NCBI GenBank assembly: GCA_035048495.1
Contig: CM068544.1
Location: 50,493,893 to 50,557,892 of the forward strand
DNA: 64,000 nt
From: Euptelea pleiosperma
Lineage: Eukaryota; Streptophyta; Magnoliopsida; Ranunculales; Eupteleaceae
Direction: 5' to 3'
Under the pieces are notes generated by a model. The model saw only the letters and a list, made by a program, of their open reading frames with translations, was not told the origin of the DNA and did no database searches. The position numbers were made by a program, and so were the translations under genes. Of this stretch, positions 23,455 through 36,000 are shown in pieces (the first letter of the stretch is position 1; the number at the start of each line of letters is the position of its first letter).

Positions 23455-23784
23455 ATGTCTGCCATTACAGTCGTTCGTGAAAAACTTGAATCACTGAAGA
23501 AGAAGCTAAGTCGTCCCAAGAGCCACAACGAATACATCCTAATGAAAGACGATGATGAGAAGGCTCCTTCGTTAAAAGGCAAATTTATGATGTACGTCGG
23601 TGAAAATCGCAAGAAATACTGGGTTCCCAGGAAGTATCTATTATCCCCAACCTTTGTTGCATTCCTCCACAAGTACGAGGACGAACTCATTAACAGAGTT
23701 CCCGGACCCTTCGCGATTCCGTGCTCCACCGAGACGTTCGACTCCGTACTCAAGTTTGAGAAGGCTAAGAAGAAAACAGGATGA
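23455..23784 (+). CDS. SAUR family auxin-responsive protein, intronless
   Basis: The frame encodes 109 residues without introns, as is normal for small auxin up RNA genes. The N-terminal ~45 residues are basic and variable. The SAUR domain follows: KGKFMMYVGENRKKYWVPRK, LLSPTFVAFLHKYEDEL, then PGPFAIPCSTETFDSVLKF. The family hallmarks, a GhF.vYVG.n..r..vP block and an IPC block, are kept. SAURs usually act at the plasma membrane or cytosol, where many inhibit PP2C.D phosphatases and so favour H+-ATPase activity and cell expansion. The exact role of this member is unknown. The ATG at 23455 is the first in frame; the open frame extends upstream without another ATG. No auxin-response or mRNA-instability element was verified. 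Confidence 0.85.
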   Translation: MSAITVVREKLESLKKKLSRPKSHNEYILMKDDDEKAPSLKGKFMMYVGENRKKYWVPRKYLLSPTFVAFLHKYEDELINRVPGPFAIPCSTETFDSVLKFEKAKKKTG

Positions 23785-24127
23785 ACTGTTTCACTGGAAT
23801 CTTGGCGGGCGCGCGGATCGATGTAACACACACAGATGATCAGATCGACTAACTCTTTCTCTCTCTCTTTTTTTTTTTTTTTTAAATACTTCTTTATATA
23901 GTTTGATTAAAATGTTTTGATTTCACAGTTTTGTTAATTGTGGGTCGTTCGTTCGTTCTCTGACCTTTTTGATAAATATATGATTAAAGATTAAACTTGT
24001 TAACCTTCTTCATCAACGGAGAGAATTAGTATTTTTGGATGATGATTGAATGTTTACTACTTAGGGTTTTGTAAGGTAAGGAGTAGTGATATTAGCAAGA
24101 AGAGACAAAGAACTTCTCACTTTGCTG

Positions 24128-24302
24128 TTTCAATGTAGATTTTGGGCGAGGATGATCTCTATGGTGAGGAGATCGTCCTCACAAAAATTCAAATCATTCC
24201 CATATCCGTGGACTGGTTTAGAAGTTGAAGAATTATGGTCCGTCGATTTTTACCATGTAACTTGAAAATCACATTTGATGGGGTTAGAAATTTCAGAATG
24301 GC
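24128..24302. mobile_element. Family B MITE fragment
   Basis: Left and middle core only: 'gggcgaggatgatctctatg', then 'ggtttagaagttgaagaatt', then 'gttagaaatttcagaatggc'. Both terminal repeats are absent. It lies 340 bp after the SAUR stop. Confidence 0.6.
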
Positions 24303-25253
24303 TGCAGTATAAAAGAAATGTCATATAAAGCAATTAAAATCGTTATTAAGGAACTGCTTGGAAATATGGAAATAGTGGCATATTAAGTAATTAAGTGATA
24401 ATCAAGGGGTCTGTATTGGCATTTGATGAAATAAAATATCCAATTTCTCTCGCTCATCTCCGTCTCTATTGCGTGCTCTGCTATGGCAACGAACTTTGTA
24501 ACTGAATCTGTACTAACAGGACGAAATCTCAAGGGAAGTTGCAGACAAACCTTAATACCTTCGCTTCTTCGAAACCATCAAACCCTTGAAGATGAAGCTT
24601 CAAACGTTGAATGGTTTACAGTATAAATGTATTTAGTGGAGCTTATAGGTCTACCTTCAATGATTTTTTCATCCATCTGATAGTGAACATTTCCATTTTC
24701 GAGCCAATCCCATCCTGATTTTAAATAGGTGGTGAGGATTGTACAGCTGACGGTAGCCTTCATTGGGATTTATGCACCTTAGATTCGTTGGATATTTTCT
24801 AAGAATAGCTGCTAATTCAACACGTCTCCTCAATTTTCTACAAAGACCATAACGTCAAGAAATTCCACTTCCTTGCATCTCCCTACACGTGGCGCTAATC
24901 AAGAAGCTTCATTTTGATGGTTCAAAGAGTTTTTTGATTGGGTCATGTCTTCCAACCATTATATCTTTTTGGGTAAATCTTTTACGGGGGTTTCATAAAC
25001 AAGCCCATGAATTGGTTCCAAGCCCAGTATGGAAAATAATCAAAATCGAACAGCCGCAAATCACCAATCACGCTCTTTCTGGTGTGATAATGGGCCTGGA
25101 AAATCGTCTAAACAAAGAACAATTTTTTTTAAATTAATTGCATCAATCCTGTTTGCCACCTTTTGTCTATTTCATCACCCGGTGGTGTGTCAAAGACTCA
25201 AAGGCAACCAAACGCTTTGTCGGGGAGTGCGGTAGGCACGGGCCATTTCCTAG
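24303..25253 (+). mobile_element. Probable Helitron 3' end, 5' end unknown
   Basis: At 25224-25253 the + strand reads the hairpin GTGCGGTAGGCAC, then GGGCCATTTC, then CTAG followed by T, a good Helitron 3' terminus. The upstream limit is a guess. A minus-strand open stretch of 61 codons at 24578-24763 is present, but the protein is not recognised. Confidence 0.45.
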
Positions 25254-26260
25254 TATCTTATAAGTCAAGGCTATATACATAAGCCTTAATATGTACGTGT
25301 GTGTGAAGTAATGGATCCTTGGTAATGCTTGATAATAAATTGGGCGTTAAAAATCAGGTCTAGGCCTGACCCTGTGTCTCAAAACCTAGCAAGTCTGGTC
25401 CAAACTCCAAAGTAGACTGGTCCTGAACGCCCATCGGGTTGGGCCAGCCCTTTTGCAACCCTACCCAAGTCTACGTTGCAGTTCTCATCCCAAATCCAAA
25501 TTGACAAACATAAAAATATTTTGCCTCACCCAATGCTTGACCCAAAGGGCCACCGTGCAAATCAATGGCCGTCCGGGAACAACAGGATCTTCGAGAACAA
25601 GGACGCTTCCATCTCAAATTTGATGATTTCCATTAAGACTATCCCATTTTTCTGGTCCAAGGCTTTTGATGATTGTAAAGGACTAGCATTCGAGGACCTG
25701 GTTTTCAGATGGAAGTCTGTCATGTCTAGGGGTAGTTAGTAGCTTCCCTCTTGTAAGGAGGTTGCCTCGACCTCCTTCCTTCTGGGGAGGTAGGGCCCAA
25801 ATGAATTTACAGAACATTCCAAAAACTACTGTGGGCCCACCACCCCATGTATTAATCGCTCTTTGATTTGCATAACGTCCTTTGGCCCAACATTTGCAAA
25901 ATTTCCCAATACACATATAGTGCCACTTAACATGACTATTGGCATACAATATGACTACTTAGTTCACTAGCGGTTTCAAGAGTTCGCAGCTAGCAGATCT
26001 CCCAAGTAAAAAATCAACTTAATCAGATGATCACAACCATATAGACAGGCTATTACTGTCACTAACGGAAATGCATCAAGTGGGATGCACACGATGCTCA
26101 AGCAAAGGCATTGCACATATACTACACATGCAGTATAGCTTGTCGTTCAATCTTAGGTAATCGAGAAATAACAAGTTCATAGAATAAGTGGAAAAGCTAA
26201 GAAAGACAAAATAAGAAACAAGTACATTCCAAGAAATCTAGAAATAGCTTAACTTAATAT
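25254..26260. other. Intergenic, no gene seen
   Basis: Short frames only. 25740-25800 has a small inverted repeat ('gaggttgcctcgacctcct'). Nothing points to a gene or a known repeat. Confidence 0.35.
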
Positions 26261-26261
26261 A

Positions 26262-26620
26262 AAATAAGAAAAAGTCGATTGAGATAGTTTGGACATGTAC
26301 AACAAATGCCAGCAACATCACCAATGAGGAGTGCTTTGGTACAAGTCAAAAGCCATGAAAGAGAGCAATGAAGACTGAAAATGACTCAGAATGGGTAGTA
26401 AGAAAAGATTTGGAGACGTGCCTTGACAGAAGATGTAACTTTGGATCCAAGTGATTTTACTCATCTATAACCTTGATGGAAAAACATAATCAAACGAATT
26501 CGATAGATCATGTCATTATAACCAGATTGATTTTAGCATAGTATAGGCAGGGCCAACCAAATAATGGATCCCGTCCCTTGTACTTGCATCAAGTGTAGAA
26601 CCACATATTCAAAGACAATA
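26262..26620 (+). mobile_element. LINE fragment, ORF2 3' end, RTE-like
   Basis: The + strand encodes FGHVQQMPATSPMRSALVQV, matching the 'LRWFGHV.RRP..APVRR' block near the C terminus of plant RTE-type LINE proteins. A short lysine/leucine stretch follows (VRKDLETCL type). Several stops interrupt it. Confidence 0.55.
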
Positions 26621-26679
26621 TGTAGTCTATAGAATCAGAGTTTAGATTTACCCTACTAGTCAATGCAAAAAAGCATAGT

Positions 26680-26890
26680 TCAACCTCTGGAATGCCACAG
26701 ATTCTCTAAAAGAATAAAAGGATTCAAACACATCAACAGCTGCTCCTTTTTTAATAAAAAAACAAGACAAGTAATGAAAGATACCAAAAAATTTAGTGAA
26801 CTAATCCATAACAAATACTGGTAAAGAAGTTTTTGGAGCACAAGAAACAACAAAATAAAACAGAGCCAAAAACTACCCAATTATAATACA
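26680..26890 (-). mobile_element. Ty1/copia integrase fragment
   Basis: On the minus strand, across frames, the remains of 'DDYSRK.W.FFLK.K....F..F' are visible as FGIFHYLSCFFIKK and GAAVDVFESFYSF. Frame shifts and stops break it. It lies just beyond the NTAN1 stop codon (27099-27101), close to the 3' end of that gene. Confidence 0.5.
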
Positions 26891-27098
26891 CGCCAGTTAC
26901 GGAAACATTAGCACAGTAATTTTATCACCAAGATATTCCAATTGAGCTCAATAATGAGAATAAAATTACAATCTGTGAGCTTTGGGCCATGCACCATCTA
27001 AGATATATATAGAAATAAAGTTAGTATGGGGATGGAATTTAAAATTTACAAGGTAATGAACAGTACATAGCATTAAAGCAAGCACCTCCTTAAGTTAT

Positions 27099-30000
27099 TT
27101 AGCACCTTACCCAGCCTCCATCGGAGGTCCTCTTGAAGACATGTGGTTTCTTCATAGGGAAGGTTTCTCTCCAATTTGGGTGTTGAATCAAATAGTCGAA
27201 TAGCCTATACAAAGAACTACTAGATCAAAAAGTATATTTTGCAATAGATCTTTTTCTTTTAAGTTTTGCCAAAAAATGTTTCAGAATAGTCAATAAAACC
27301 AAATCAAATCATCCATTCCAAAATGACATGGTCTACAAGTCTTCAATACTTAAGCAGTGAGTTGCTAAAGTCAATTTAGCAGACACAAGATTTTCCTTGA
27401 ATTCTATGGTAAGTGTGTTTTGCCTCTTTCGTAGGCCTAAGCAGATGGGTTGAAAGAATGATAATGATCCAATACATCATCTCCATTCATGACAGGGTCC
27501 ATACATACAAGCTCAGAGGTTGGTACTAACAGTAGCAAAAGTACCACCATATCAACATGCATGGAATGATGGGATAAAGAACCACATAATGACTATAATA
27601 TCCTCTAATCAGAGATGCAAAATGATGAAAACATTATCCTTTCTGCTTTTATATATTTTTTAGTTTAATATTTTGATGTATGATGCCTAAGTCTACAGTC
27701 TTAGTGGTGCACAATAAACCCAATTTTTCATAGATGCGAATGCCAAATATTATTTTATACTCTTCAAATTATTTAAGGAAAATATCCAGTTTCCCATAAG
27801 CCACCTTTTTGAATGTTTTCTCAGGTTCCAAAACTGTGGATCCTTCAATCAATGGTGTTTAAACCCTGTTGGTGCAAGCAGTCAAGAGTATATTGCAAAC
27901 TGCTTAAATCACAGACCTCAAGCACCATGAATTGCGGGATCCAGTAGTGGAACCTCTGAGAGCATTTAATATGATAGTTTGTGAGCAACCAAACCAAGAC
28001 TTCTCTTTTTATTGTGCTTACCTTCTTTCATTATCAACAAAATCTGGACCCTCGGCAGAAGGTGATGTAGAACATCTATGAAGAATTTCTGAATCAGAAA
28101 GTTGCTGCAGTGAAAGAGCAGTATATTTCCAACGAGGCGTCCTATATCACCAGGAAGAAAAGTAGATAACACCACCGAAGTTGAGAAAAAAAATGATGCA
28201 TTTAGGGGTGTCTAAAGACTCCACAATTATTTTAACCCCCTTCAGAATGTTTTCTATAGATTGTTATAGTATTAGAAGGTGAAGGTGTGAAGTAACAAAT
28301 TTACCAAGAGCATGGAGCAATGTGAAAACGGTCATTGTGAGTATCATACGTCTCCAGTAACTTGCCATTCCAACTGGGATCCCCAGAGGAAACAGTCACT
28401 CGGAGTCTCCTGACAATTTCATCTGGGCATCTCGAACTTCTATCAAAACTAGCTGGCCTGACTAACCCAGTGCAGGTCTCTACCTAGGAAAAGCAAAGAC
28501 AGATCCACATTCAGGAATTTTGATGAAGATTCCACTGTAAAAACAAATCTGAGCAACTAGAAATCCCGTGTTAGAACAAATACTAGACATGTTAATGTTG
28601 TTAAACAAATAGAAGTACAAGTACTCAATTATTTATATTCTGACATAAATAGCAACTTTTTTTGAAGAGCAAATTCTTCTATAATAAAATGGAATACTAT
28701 TACAAATTGAATGGGACACGAAGATTTCCAATATGCACCCGTCAGGATGTAAGTTAAATATATATTCCTATATTGTAAAGAAAGTTCTCATACTTGTATC
28801 CCTTGCATTCCTTAAAAGTTGCTTCTTTGTATTTCATATTTGTTTTAGGGACATTTGTTTATTTTTCGTCCTCTATTTTCATATATAAGATGTTCCCCTA
28901 GTTGGCTAGTCAAAAATTTGTCCTTCACTGAGCCATGATTTGAAGACTCGTGAAAGATGCGCTTGGGAATATAAGCAATTCAATACAACTATAAACTAAA
29001 AAGACATGGAAACTTGGATAAATACAAGATCACAGAAAGGCCAAATGGTACAGCATAAAAACTAAACTACCCTATCAATGTAAATAAGTAAACTACACCA
29101 CCAATGTAAACCAATTTATAAATAACAAGCGCTTTTCCATCGACATAGCTACCTCGTTTATCGCCCGTGCTCAAATTATAAAATCTACATGCCTCATCAA
29201 GAATTCGGTGGTTGTCAACACCGAGCTGGCAACACTTTTTCACTTTTCGGGGCGCTGACAACCACCATTGGATTCGTGAAATCCACGGCCGAGTGCACCG
29301 AGAGGGGTCAGAAAAAGGGGGTCCTCAGAGCCTGAGCCATTTCACAATAGATTGTACTCATTAAGTTTAGCACATCCAGACTTCACATAAAGCAATGAAA
29401 CATTGCTCCACTCTTGTTTCTTGTTTTGTAGGAGACTTGTAATAACACCTCAAACATTGCAATAAGAACTCATCACATGTTCACTAACGGAAGGGAATTC
29501 AAAAGGTAGAAGTATTAACTGACCATAAACCCATTGAAGATGGGGTATGCAATTCCATCAGAATCTCTTCTAGTATTATGCCCAAGGACACAGAGAGATT
29601 GAATGTGAAATTTTTCTTGGTTGTTCTGCAAGGCTTCAACTATTTTTGAACACAAAGGAAAAGAATGACCATCCAAATCTGCATAGCTTTCTGATCCAGT
29701 CATAACATTGTTAAGCTGCAACCATAGTTAATCAATTCATTTAACTTTAGTAACTCTGCCACTTAAATGGAATAATTACATCTTTAGACAAGCAAAGACT
29801 AGGTATAAGATCTTAGGCCAAACTTTGGGTGAGGCATCTTCAAAGCCACCAATTAGATGCACCTGCAGTTTATATTCAGGTTAAGAGTTCAGTGCATGCC
29901 AAAGTATTTGAAGGCAAGCAACAAAAACCAGAAAAGTGACAGCACATCTTTTAGGAGATCAGGAAGAAACAAACATCCAACTCAGCATCCAAATTGTGAT

Positions 30001-33000
30001 CAATGACTAATGACAACATCTGAGTGAGGCCCAGATAGACAACATCTGGAGAATCCATATGGGCAACAGAGGTCCTACAGTCAAGGTATACAAAGGGAAA
30101 AAGGGATGTCAGTCACAATATACTACAACAAAACCTTGATACTCTTGCAAGTTCTTCATATCTAAGGTATCAATTCTTACATTCCCGTCTTCTGGTTGCG
30201 TATAACAAGGCCCACACAGGTAGTTGCTTCATCTGTGCCAACAAACTTTTAATTTGAAAAAATAAAAACACAAAAAGGTTGTCAATATAAGAAGATGGAC
30301 AAAACAAATAGAACTCTAGAAGTGACATTGGTAACAAGTGATGATGAACTTAAAAAAACTATTCAGTTGACAGAGACAACCATGCGAATTTTATGGTACA
30401 GCAGAAATTTCAAACGATGGTGTGAGGCAATTTGGAGCACTAACTTATCGACAGAAAAAAAAAATTGGAGCACTAATATGCTTCATCTTAACTATCAAGC
30501 ATCAACAAATTTGAAATCCAAAATCTTGAATAATGGTATAGGAGTCTTCTATTTGATAGCTATTTAAGATAATATGAAACAAATTTTGAGTCGGTTTGTT
30601 ATTTCTTATGACAACACCACTTCGGATGCAAAAGAAAAGGGGAAAAGAAAGATATAACACAAACAGGGAAAGGATCTCTGTGGTGTATCGGAAGTGGAAA
30701 CAATAACAAATTAGTGGTACGTATGCAGAATCAAGAAAGGAATGACTTGAACACATACACAGGCTAATCATAAGGGAAACAACTGGTTTAAATATAAACA
30801 AATTGTGAGCAAATTCTGATTTCCTGAAAAATCAAGTTACAAAAATATCGAGGCGAGTTATCTCTATCTTAAAGATAGTTGGAGCCTCCCTCGTGTACAA
30901 GAAGGAATTCCTGGCAACACTATCTCTGAGATACAACAAGCCCAGACTCAATATGAGTCTTAAAGAGGTGCACTCCTCAAATAAGACAGTGTACAAACCT
31001 TTGTTTGATTACCCAATTTTAGGATAAAATCCAAGTTTTCGTTTTCTGAAAACAAATAAAGTTTTCTATTTAAAAAACAATTTTGACAGAATTCCGGTTA
31101 AAGAAATCCATTTTCATCAAATCAAAACTCAGTTGAAGACTAAGTTTGAAATCATACACAGTCTGAAGACCGCGTAGATAGCAAATTTTTCACAGCCTAA
31201 CAACTGTGAAGATAGCCCTGTAGGAAAGGGAAAGAAGATGATAAATCAATGGGGTTTTCTGCAGAACCCAGTCCAATCCATCTCTAGAATAGCTCGGGAA
31301 TCGTTTCTAAGTTTTCTGGTTCTCCTGTGTTGCTATTATGTACTGATTTTACTCTTTGTTTTATTTTCATGGAGTTTCTGTTTTTGAACTGACTACTCAA
31401 GTTCTGATCTGTACCTGGGTTCCTATATAGCCAAGTGCTTGTTGGACACATTTTCGTCCAACAATGCGTCTAGGTATGTTGTCTCACACGGTGTACGAAC
31501 AGTCACAATAGACCAACGCATTTTGTACACTATATATGAATCGTCAAGTGTACGGTACACGAATAGACACCTTCCTACATCCCTTGATCTGTCCCAAGAT
31601 TGGACAACCGATTTTGCATCACGAAGTCTCACACCAGAAAAAGATCAAACGACCCCAATTGTGACTTTGCGTTGATGCACATGTGCGAAGTGGGCCCTAA
31701 GCGCACCCACGTGCGCACATGTGTGCATGTGTTGCGTGACTGGGGAGGTTTAAACTTAATCCCTAAACCATCTCAAAAGACGGGTGAGGCAACCATTGTG
31801 CCAACCTATTTTTTGTGTTAGAAAAGTACCCATTATTAAATATATTATCTTCTAACTTTTCAAAAGTTGCTTTTCGAAGGTTATTTTCTTTGAAAAACTG
31901 ACTAAATTTGAAACATATTTAACAATCCCCTACTTGTTTCAAATTATCGATTAAAAACAATTTTCCAAAACTAGTAATCAGTAAAGTTATGTGCATAAGC
32001 AAATGTGTTTTATGGACTTGAACCTCTACATAGTGTAAACATTACAAGATTTATCTAGGCACTCAGTGAATGAAATCTTGAACTAATAACCCAATATGAT
32101 AAATCGAAAATGTTACACACAATCCTTTTAAGGGTTATAAGTACAATTAAAGCTTCAACACCTTTTGACCATGTGCCTAGATCCTCATATTTTGAAAGCT
32201 CTAAGGATTAAAGCCCAAATCCTATAAGAAGCGGCCCCTCAGATTGGTGAGTTCTGTCAACAATGCTCCAATGACACCCAACCCAGAAAGAGGGTCTATA
32301 GATTCATTAAGATAATTTAATCTCAACCTTCCATCACAAGAGTTTTTGGTGAATCCGTCAACAACACTTTCCATATACACCCCAACCAACATAAGTCCAC
32401 AGATTCATTAAAAGAACTTAACCTCAACCTCCCTGACGTCACAAAACCATGAAGAAGGAGATGTTGATGTGGCGCGCCAGATTCCAGGGGGTGAGCATAG
32501 AGTGGACGGTGTGGGTGACCTATTACCAGTTGGCCAGGTGAGACCCTACGGGAGAGGGGTGGCGCACGGCTCTTCTTCCAGGTGGACTAGGGAGGAGGTT
32601 CAACTTGCGGATTCAAATTTGGCGCCCAACTGCGAACCGTCAGGAGATCGGCCTTTTTCAGAAGCACGTGTTGCAAGAAGTTAGGGTCGAGGCTCTTCCA
32701 TCACAGTCAGTAGCTGTTGAGGATAGGGCTAGGCTAGACAACGTGTCACTTGGGGAGCTTGTTATAGACTTCACCCATTAGGCTAGAGCTGGTAGCGACG
32801 GGCTATGACCAAGGGGCGTGATATTTGGAGGGGTGGGGTCGAGTAAAAGCACCACGTGCTCTATTGCGAGAGGACCAACGTCCTGGCCACGTGTTGGTCG
32901 ATCACGTGAAGGGACCCCTTTCGTTTTTGTCCGGATATTCGACAATGGGGGACCTCTTGATAAGGGACTGCCTGGACACGGTACCGCGATGCAGCATATC

Positions 33001-36000
33001 AGAGCTGATTCAGGTAATTCGGGTTCTCCCTTATTGGTGGATGGAGAGGGATCTAATGGTCAAGCATGTGTACATCTTCACACCAGTGCCCCCGTTTCTT
33101 TAACAGAGCCTTTAAGGAGTCAAAGTTCTATCCAAGCCCACTCTGTGGAAAGCTCTCCTCCATGCTTTAGAGGGTCTTCCTGTCCAGTTGTACACTGGAG
33201 CAAGGGGAAATCTTCTTCAAGGACGGGGCCATGTAGTTTAGCAGGTTCGTCTGGCTCAGGGACGAAGCGCCCTACCTGCTTTCTCCCCGGTAAGTACCAA
33301 GCGTTGGTTGCTCCTTCCCCAACCCCAACCCCTTCCCATCCACCGCCCCCTTTTCAAATCACTTCCTGTGCCCCAGACTCTTCAGACGTGGTTGATATTT
33401 TGGGGGATAGAAGATTGGTGGAATACGGATTTTCAGATGCAAGTTCTACCAGCAAAGAGAGTGGCAGAAGCTCGAATGTTGAGTCAAGCGATGCTTTCTA
33501 CATCAGGGAAGAAGAATCTTCAGATACTGAGTTAGGCAGATCGGAGTTTTCATCCTTTTCAGGTCCCGGTCACTTTTATATAGGTAGTGCGGCTTATGTG
33601 AACAGTAAGTACTAGGCAGTTATATTTCCCATAGTTGGATACGGTACATGTATATACATGGGAGCTAGGAAAGTAGGAAACTCATAAATTTTTTTTTGGT
33701 AAGTATAAACTTTATTAAAGAAGGCAAAAGCCAAGCCGAAGCAAGGGAAACAACAAAGGAGATCAGCTATAGAGGTCGAGAAGACCTACTAAAAACTGAA
33801 GAGGCAAAATAGAATAAAGCAAAAACAAACATCCGATAAGCAACCATCAAGTATCCTTTAGAACAAAGGATGTACCATCGAAAACACAAGTTCACCACTT
33901 CCCGCATTCCATAAATCTTACTCTTTGCCCAATTTACGTGCAACCCCGACATGGCCTCGAAACAACACAGAAGACCTCTGAGAAATTTGACCTGGGAAAC
34001 CGAGGGCCCAAGGAAGACTAGCGTATCATCAGCAAACTGGAGATGGGATATGACTGAAGCACCCCTACCTGCCACAAAACCTTCCAACTCGCCAATGCTC
34101 ACAGCTCTAGAGATCAAACTCCCCAAAGCTTCCACCACCACCATAAAAAGGAAAGGGGATAAGAGATCTCTCTGCCTCAACCCCCTTGAGCTCTTGAAAT
34201 AACCTGTTGGGGATCATTTCATTAAGATAGAAAAAGATGCCGACGAGATGCATTTCTTGATCCACAAACTCCACTTGTCCCCAAATCCCATTCTATGGAG
34301 CATATAGTCAAGAAAGCTTCAATTTACATGGTCATAGGCCTTCTCCATATAGTCAAGAAAGCTCCAATTTACTCATAATTTCATGAAATCTAAGATATGG
34401 ATAAGGGCGTCTTATCAAGCATTTATGGAAATACTTAGTAGGTAAAAGAATGAGAAATATATATCCTAGAAGTATTCATAAAGTATCTAGTATTAGTGTT
34501 AGTATTGTAAAGTCTCGATACTGATAAGTTAGGCAAGTAGTAATACCTAAATAGTACATATTTGAAACCATGACAAGAAAGAAAGGAAGTAGAACAAAAT
34601 ACATACCAAATTGTGAACTCAAGGACACAAATATCACTCGTCAACCATTATCTAATAGGTCCTACAAAGAAACTAATCTTAAATACGTGTTGATAAACTA
34701 GTGAATAACCAATTTCAACTAATGATAATAGATGAAAGGGTTCAGGAGCTTAGGGACAACCAATCCTGTATTCACATTTGGTGTGGGAACACATATTACA
34801 AAAGACATGTCTACGTTTAAGAAAACAAGGTATCCACTATTCATCTTCCTTACATAAACTAAACCTAGAAAATATTTCGTCAAAAATTAACATACCTCCA
34901 CAAAAGCAGGGTCAACAGTTGCATATTCTCTTTGGAAAACATAAACATGTTTAATCTGGGTTGAACTCTCTAAATTGAATTCTTCAGAGACTGAGACCTT
35001 CCTCTCCGAGATAGCTTTAAATGCATTTGAAGCAGATATTAGTACGGGGTGTTCCAACAAAGCAACCAAGTTCTCACTTCCCTGGATCATGAGCGCAAGT
35101 ATTTTAAGGTAGTTACCAATTGTGAATCATTAACAAAGAATCATTTAATAGTGAGAGTAAGTTAAAGCCAAAAGAAACTCATCAATGTTTTCCTCCAGAG
35201 AATAAGTTACTCATCTACCAAGGTATTGTAAAATGACCAATAGTTAGCCAATTTGGGTCCCATGCAGTAATGTCACTTGAATCACATGCCTACTATATAA
35301 TTCCCCTACAATGGCCACACTTGTTTTTTTTCCTTCTTCCTTTCTTCAATATAATGATATGTTCTAAAAAGTAAAAACAAAAGAAAGAAATAAAAATAAA
35401 GAAATTGGATGCGATCGAAAATATCAATGCTTTGGAATGAAATGGATCCATAAGGGTATAAATCAAAGCTAAATCCGAAAGGAGAAATCAATTAGCATAG
35501 TGCGGTTGGTGGGAAAAGCCAAGAAGCAGTGATTGCTAGGGATAATAAGATTTTGAACTATTTTTCGGACTTAAGTTGCACCAAAATCGATCAAAGATTT
35601 TAAATTTCCATTTCTACATGGTAAATGACTCAATCAAGTTTGTGTAGATCAATCTTCTAGATTTTGTGAAAGTTGGTAGTCAGAAGAAAGTTGATGTGGG
35701 AGCATTCTACTATAATGGTATGCGTTACACCAGATCTATGCCCAGTCAAGCAAGTGGACCTCATGAAGATTTGCTTTATTTATTTTTTTAGGATCTTTCT
35801 AATTAGAGTTAGATTTTGTTTCCATTTAGGCTTTTATTATTTATTGTAGGGATAATAAGATTTTGAACTATTTTTCGGACTTAAGTTGCACCAAAATCGA
35901 TCAAAGATTTTAAATTTCCATTTCTACATGGTAAATGACTCAATCAAGTTTGTGTAGATCACTCTTCTAGATTTTGTGAAAGTTGGTAGTCAGAAGAAAG

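Noticed and set aside
23367..23831. 154-codon antisense frame over the SAUR gene
   Set aside because: The sense strand encodes a clear SAUR domain; the antisense has none.
30295..30567. 90-codon frame
   Set aside because: Antisense within NTAN1 intron 2, no similarity, A/T-rich; probably chance.
32818..33615. 265-codon open frame
   Set aside because: Low-complexity Ser/Gly/Pro content, no domain motif, and within a transposon-rich intron of NTAN1; treated as a retroelement remnant.
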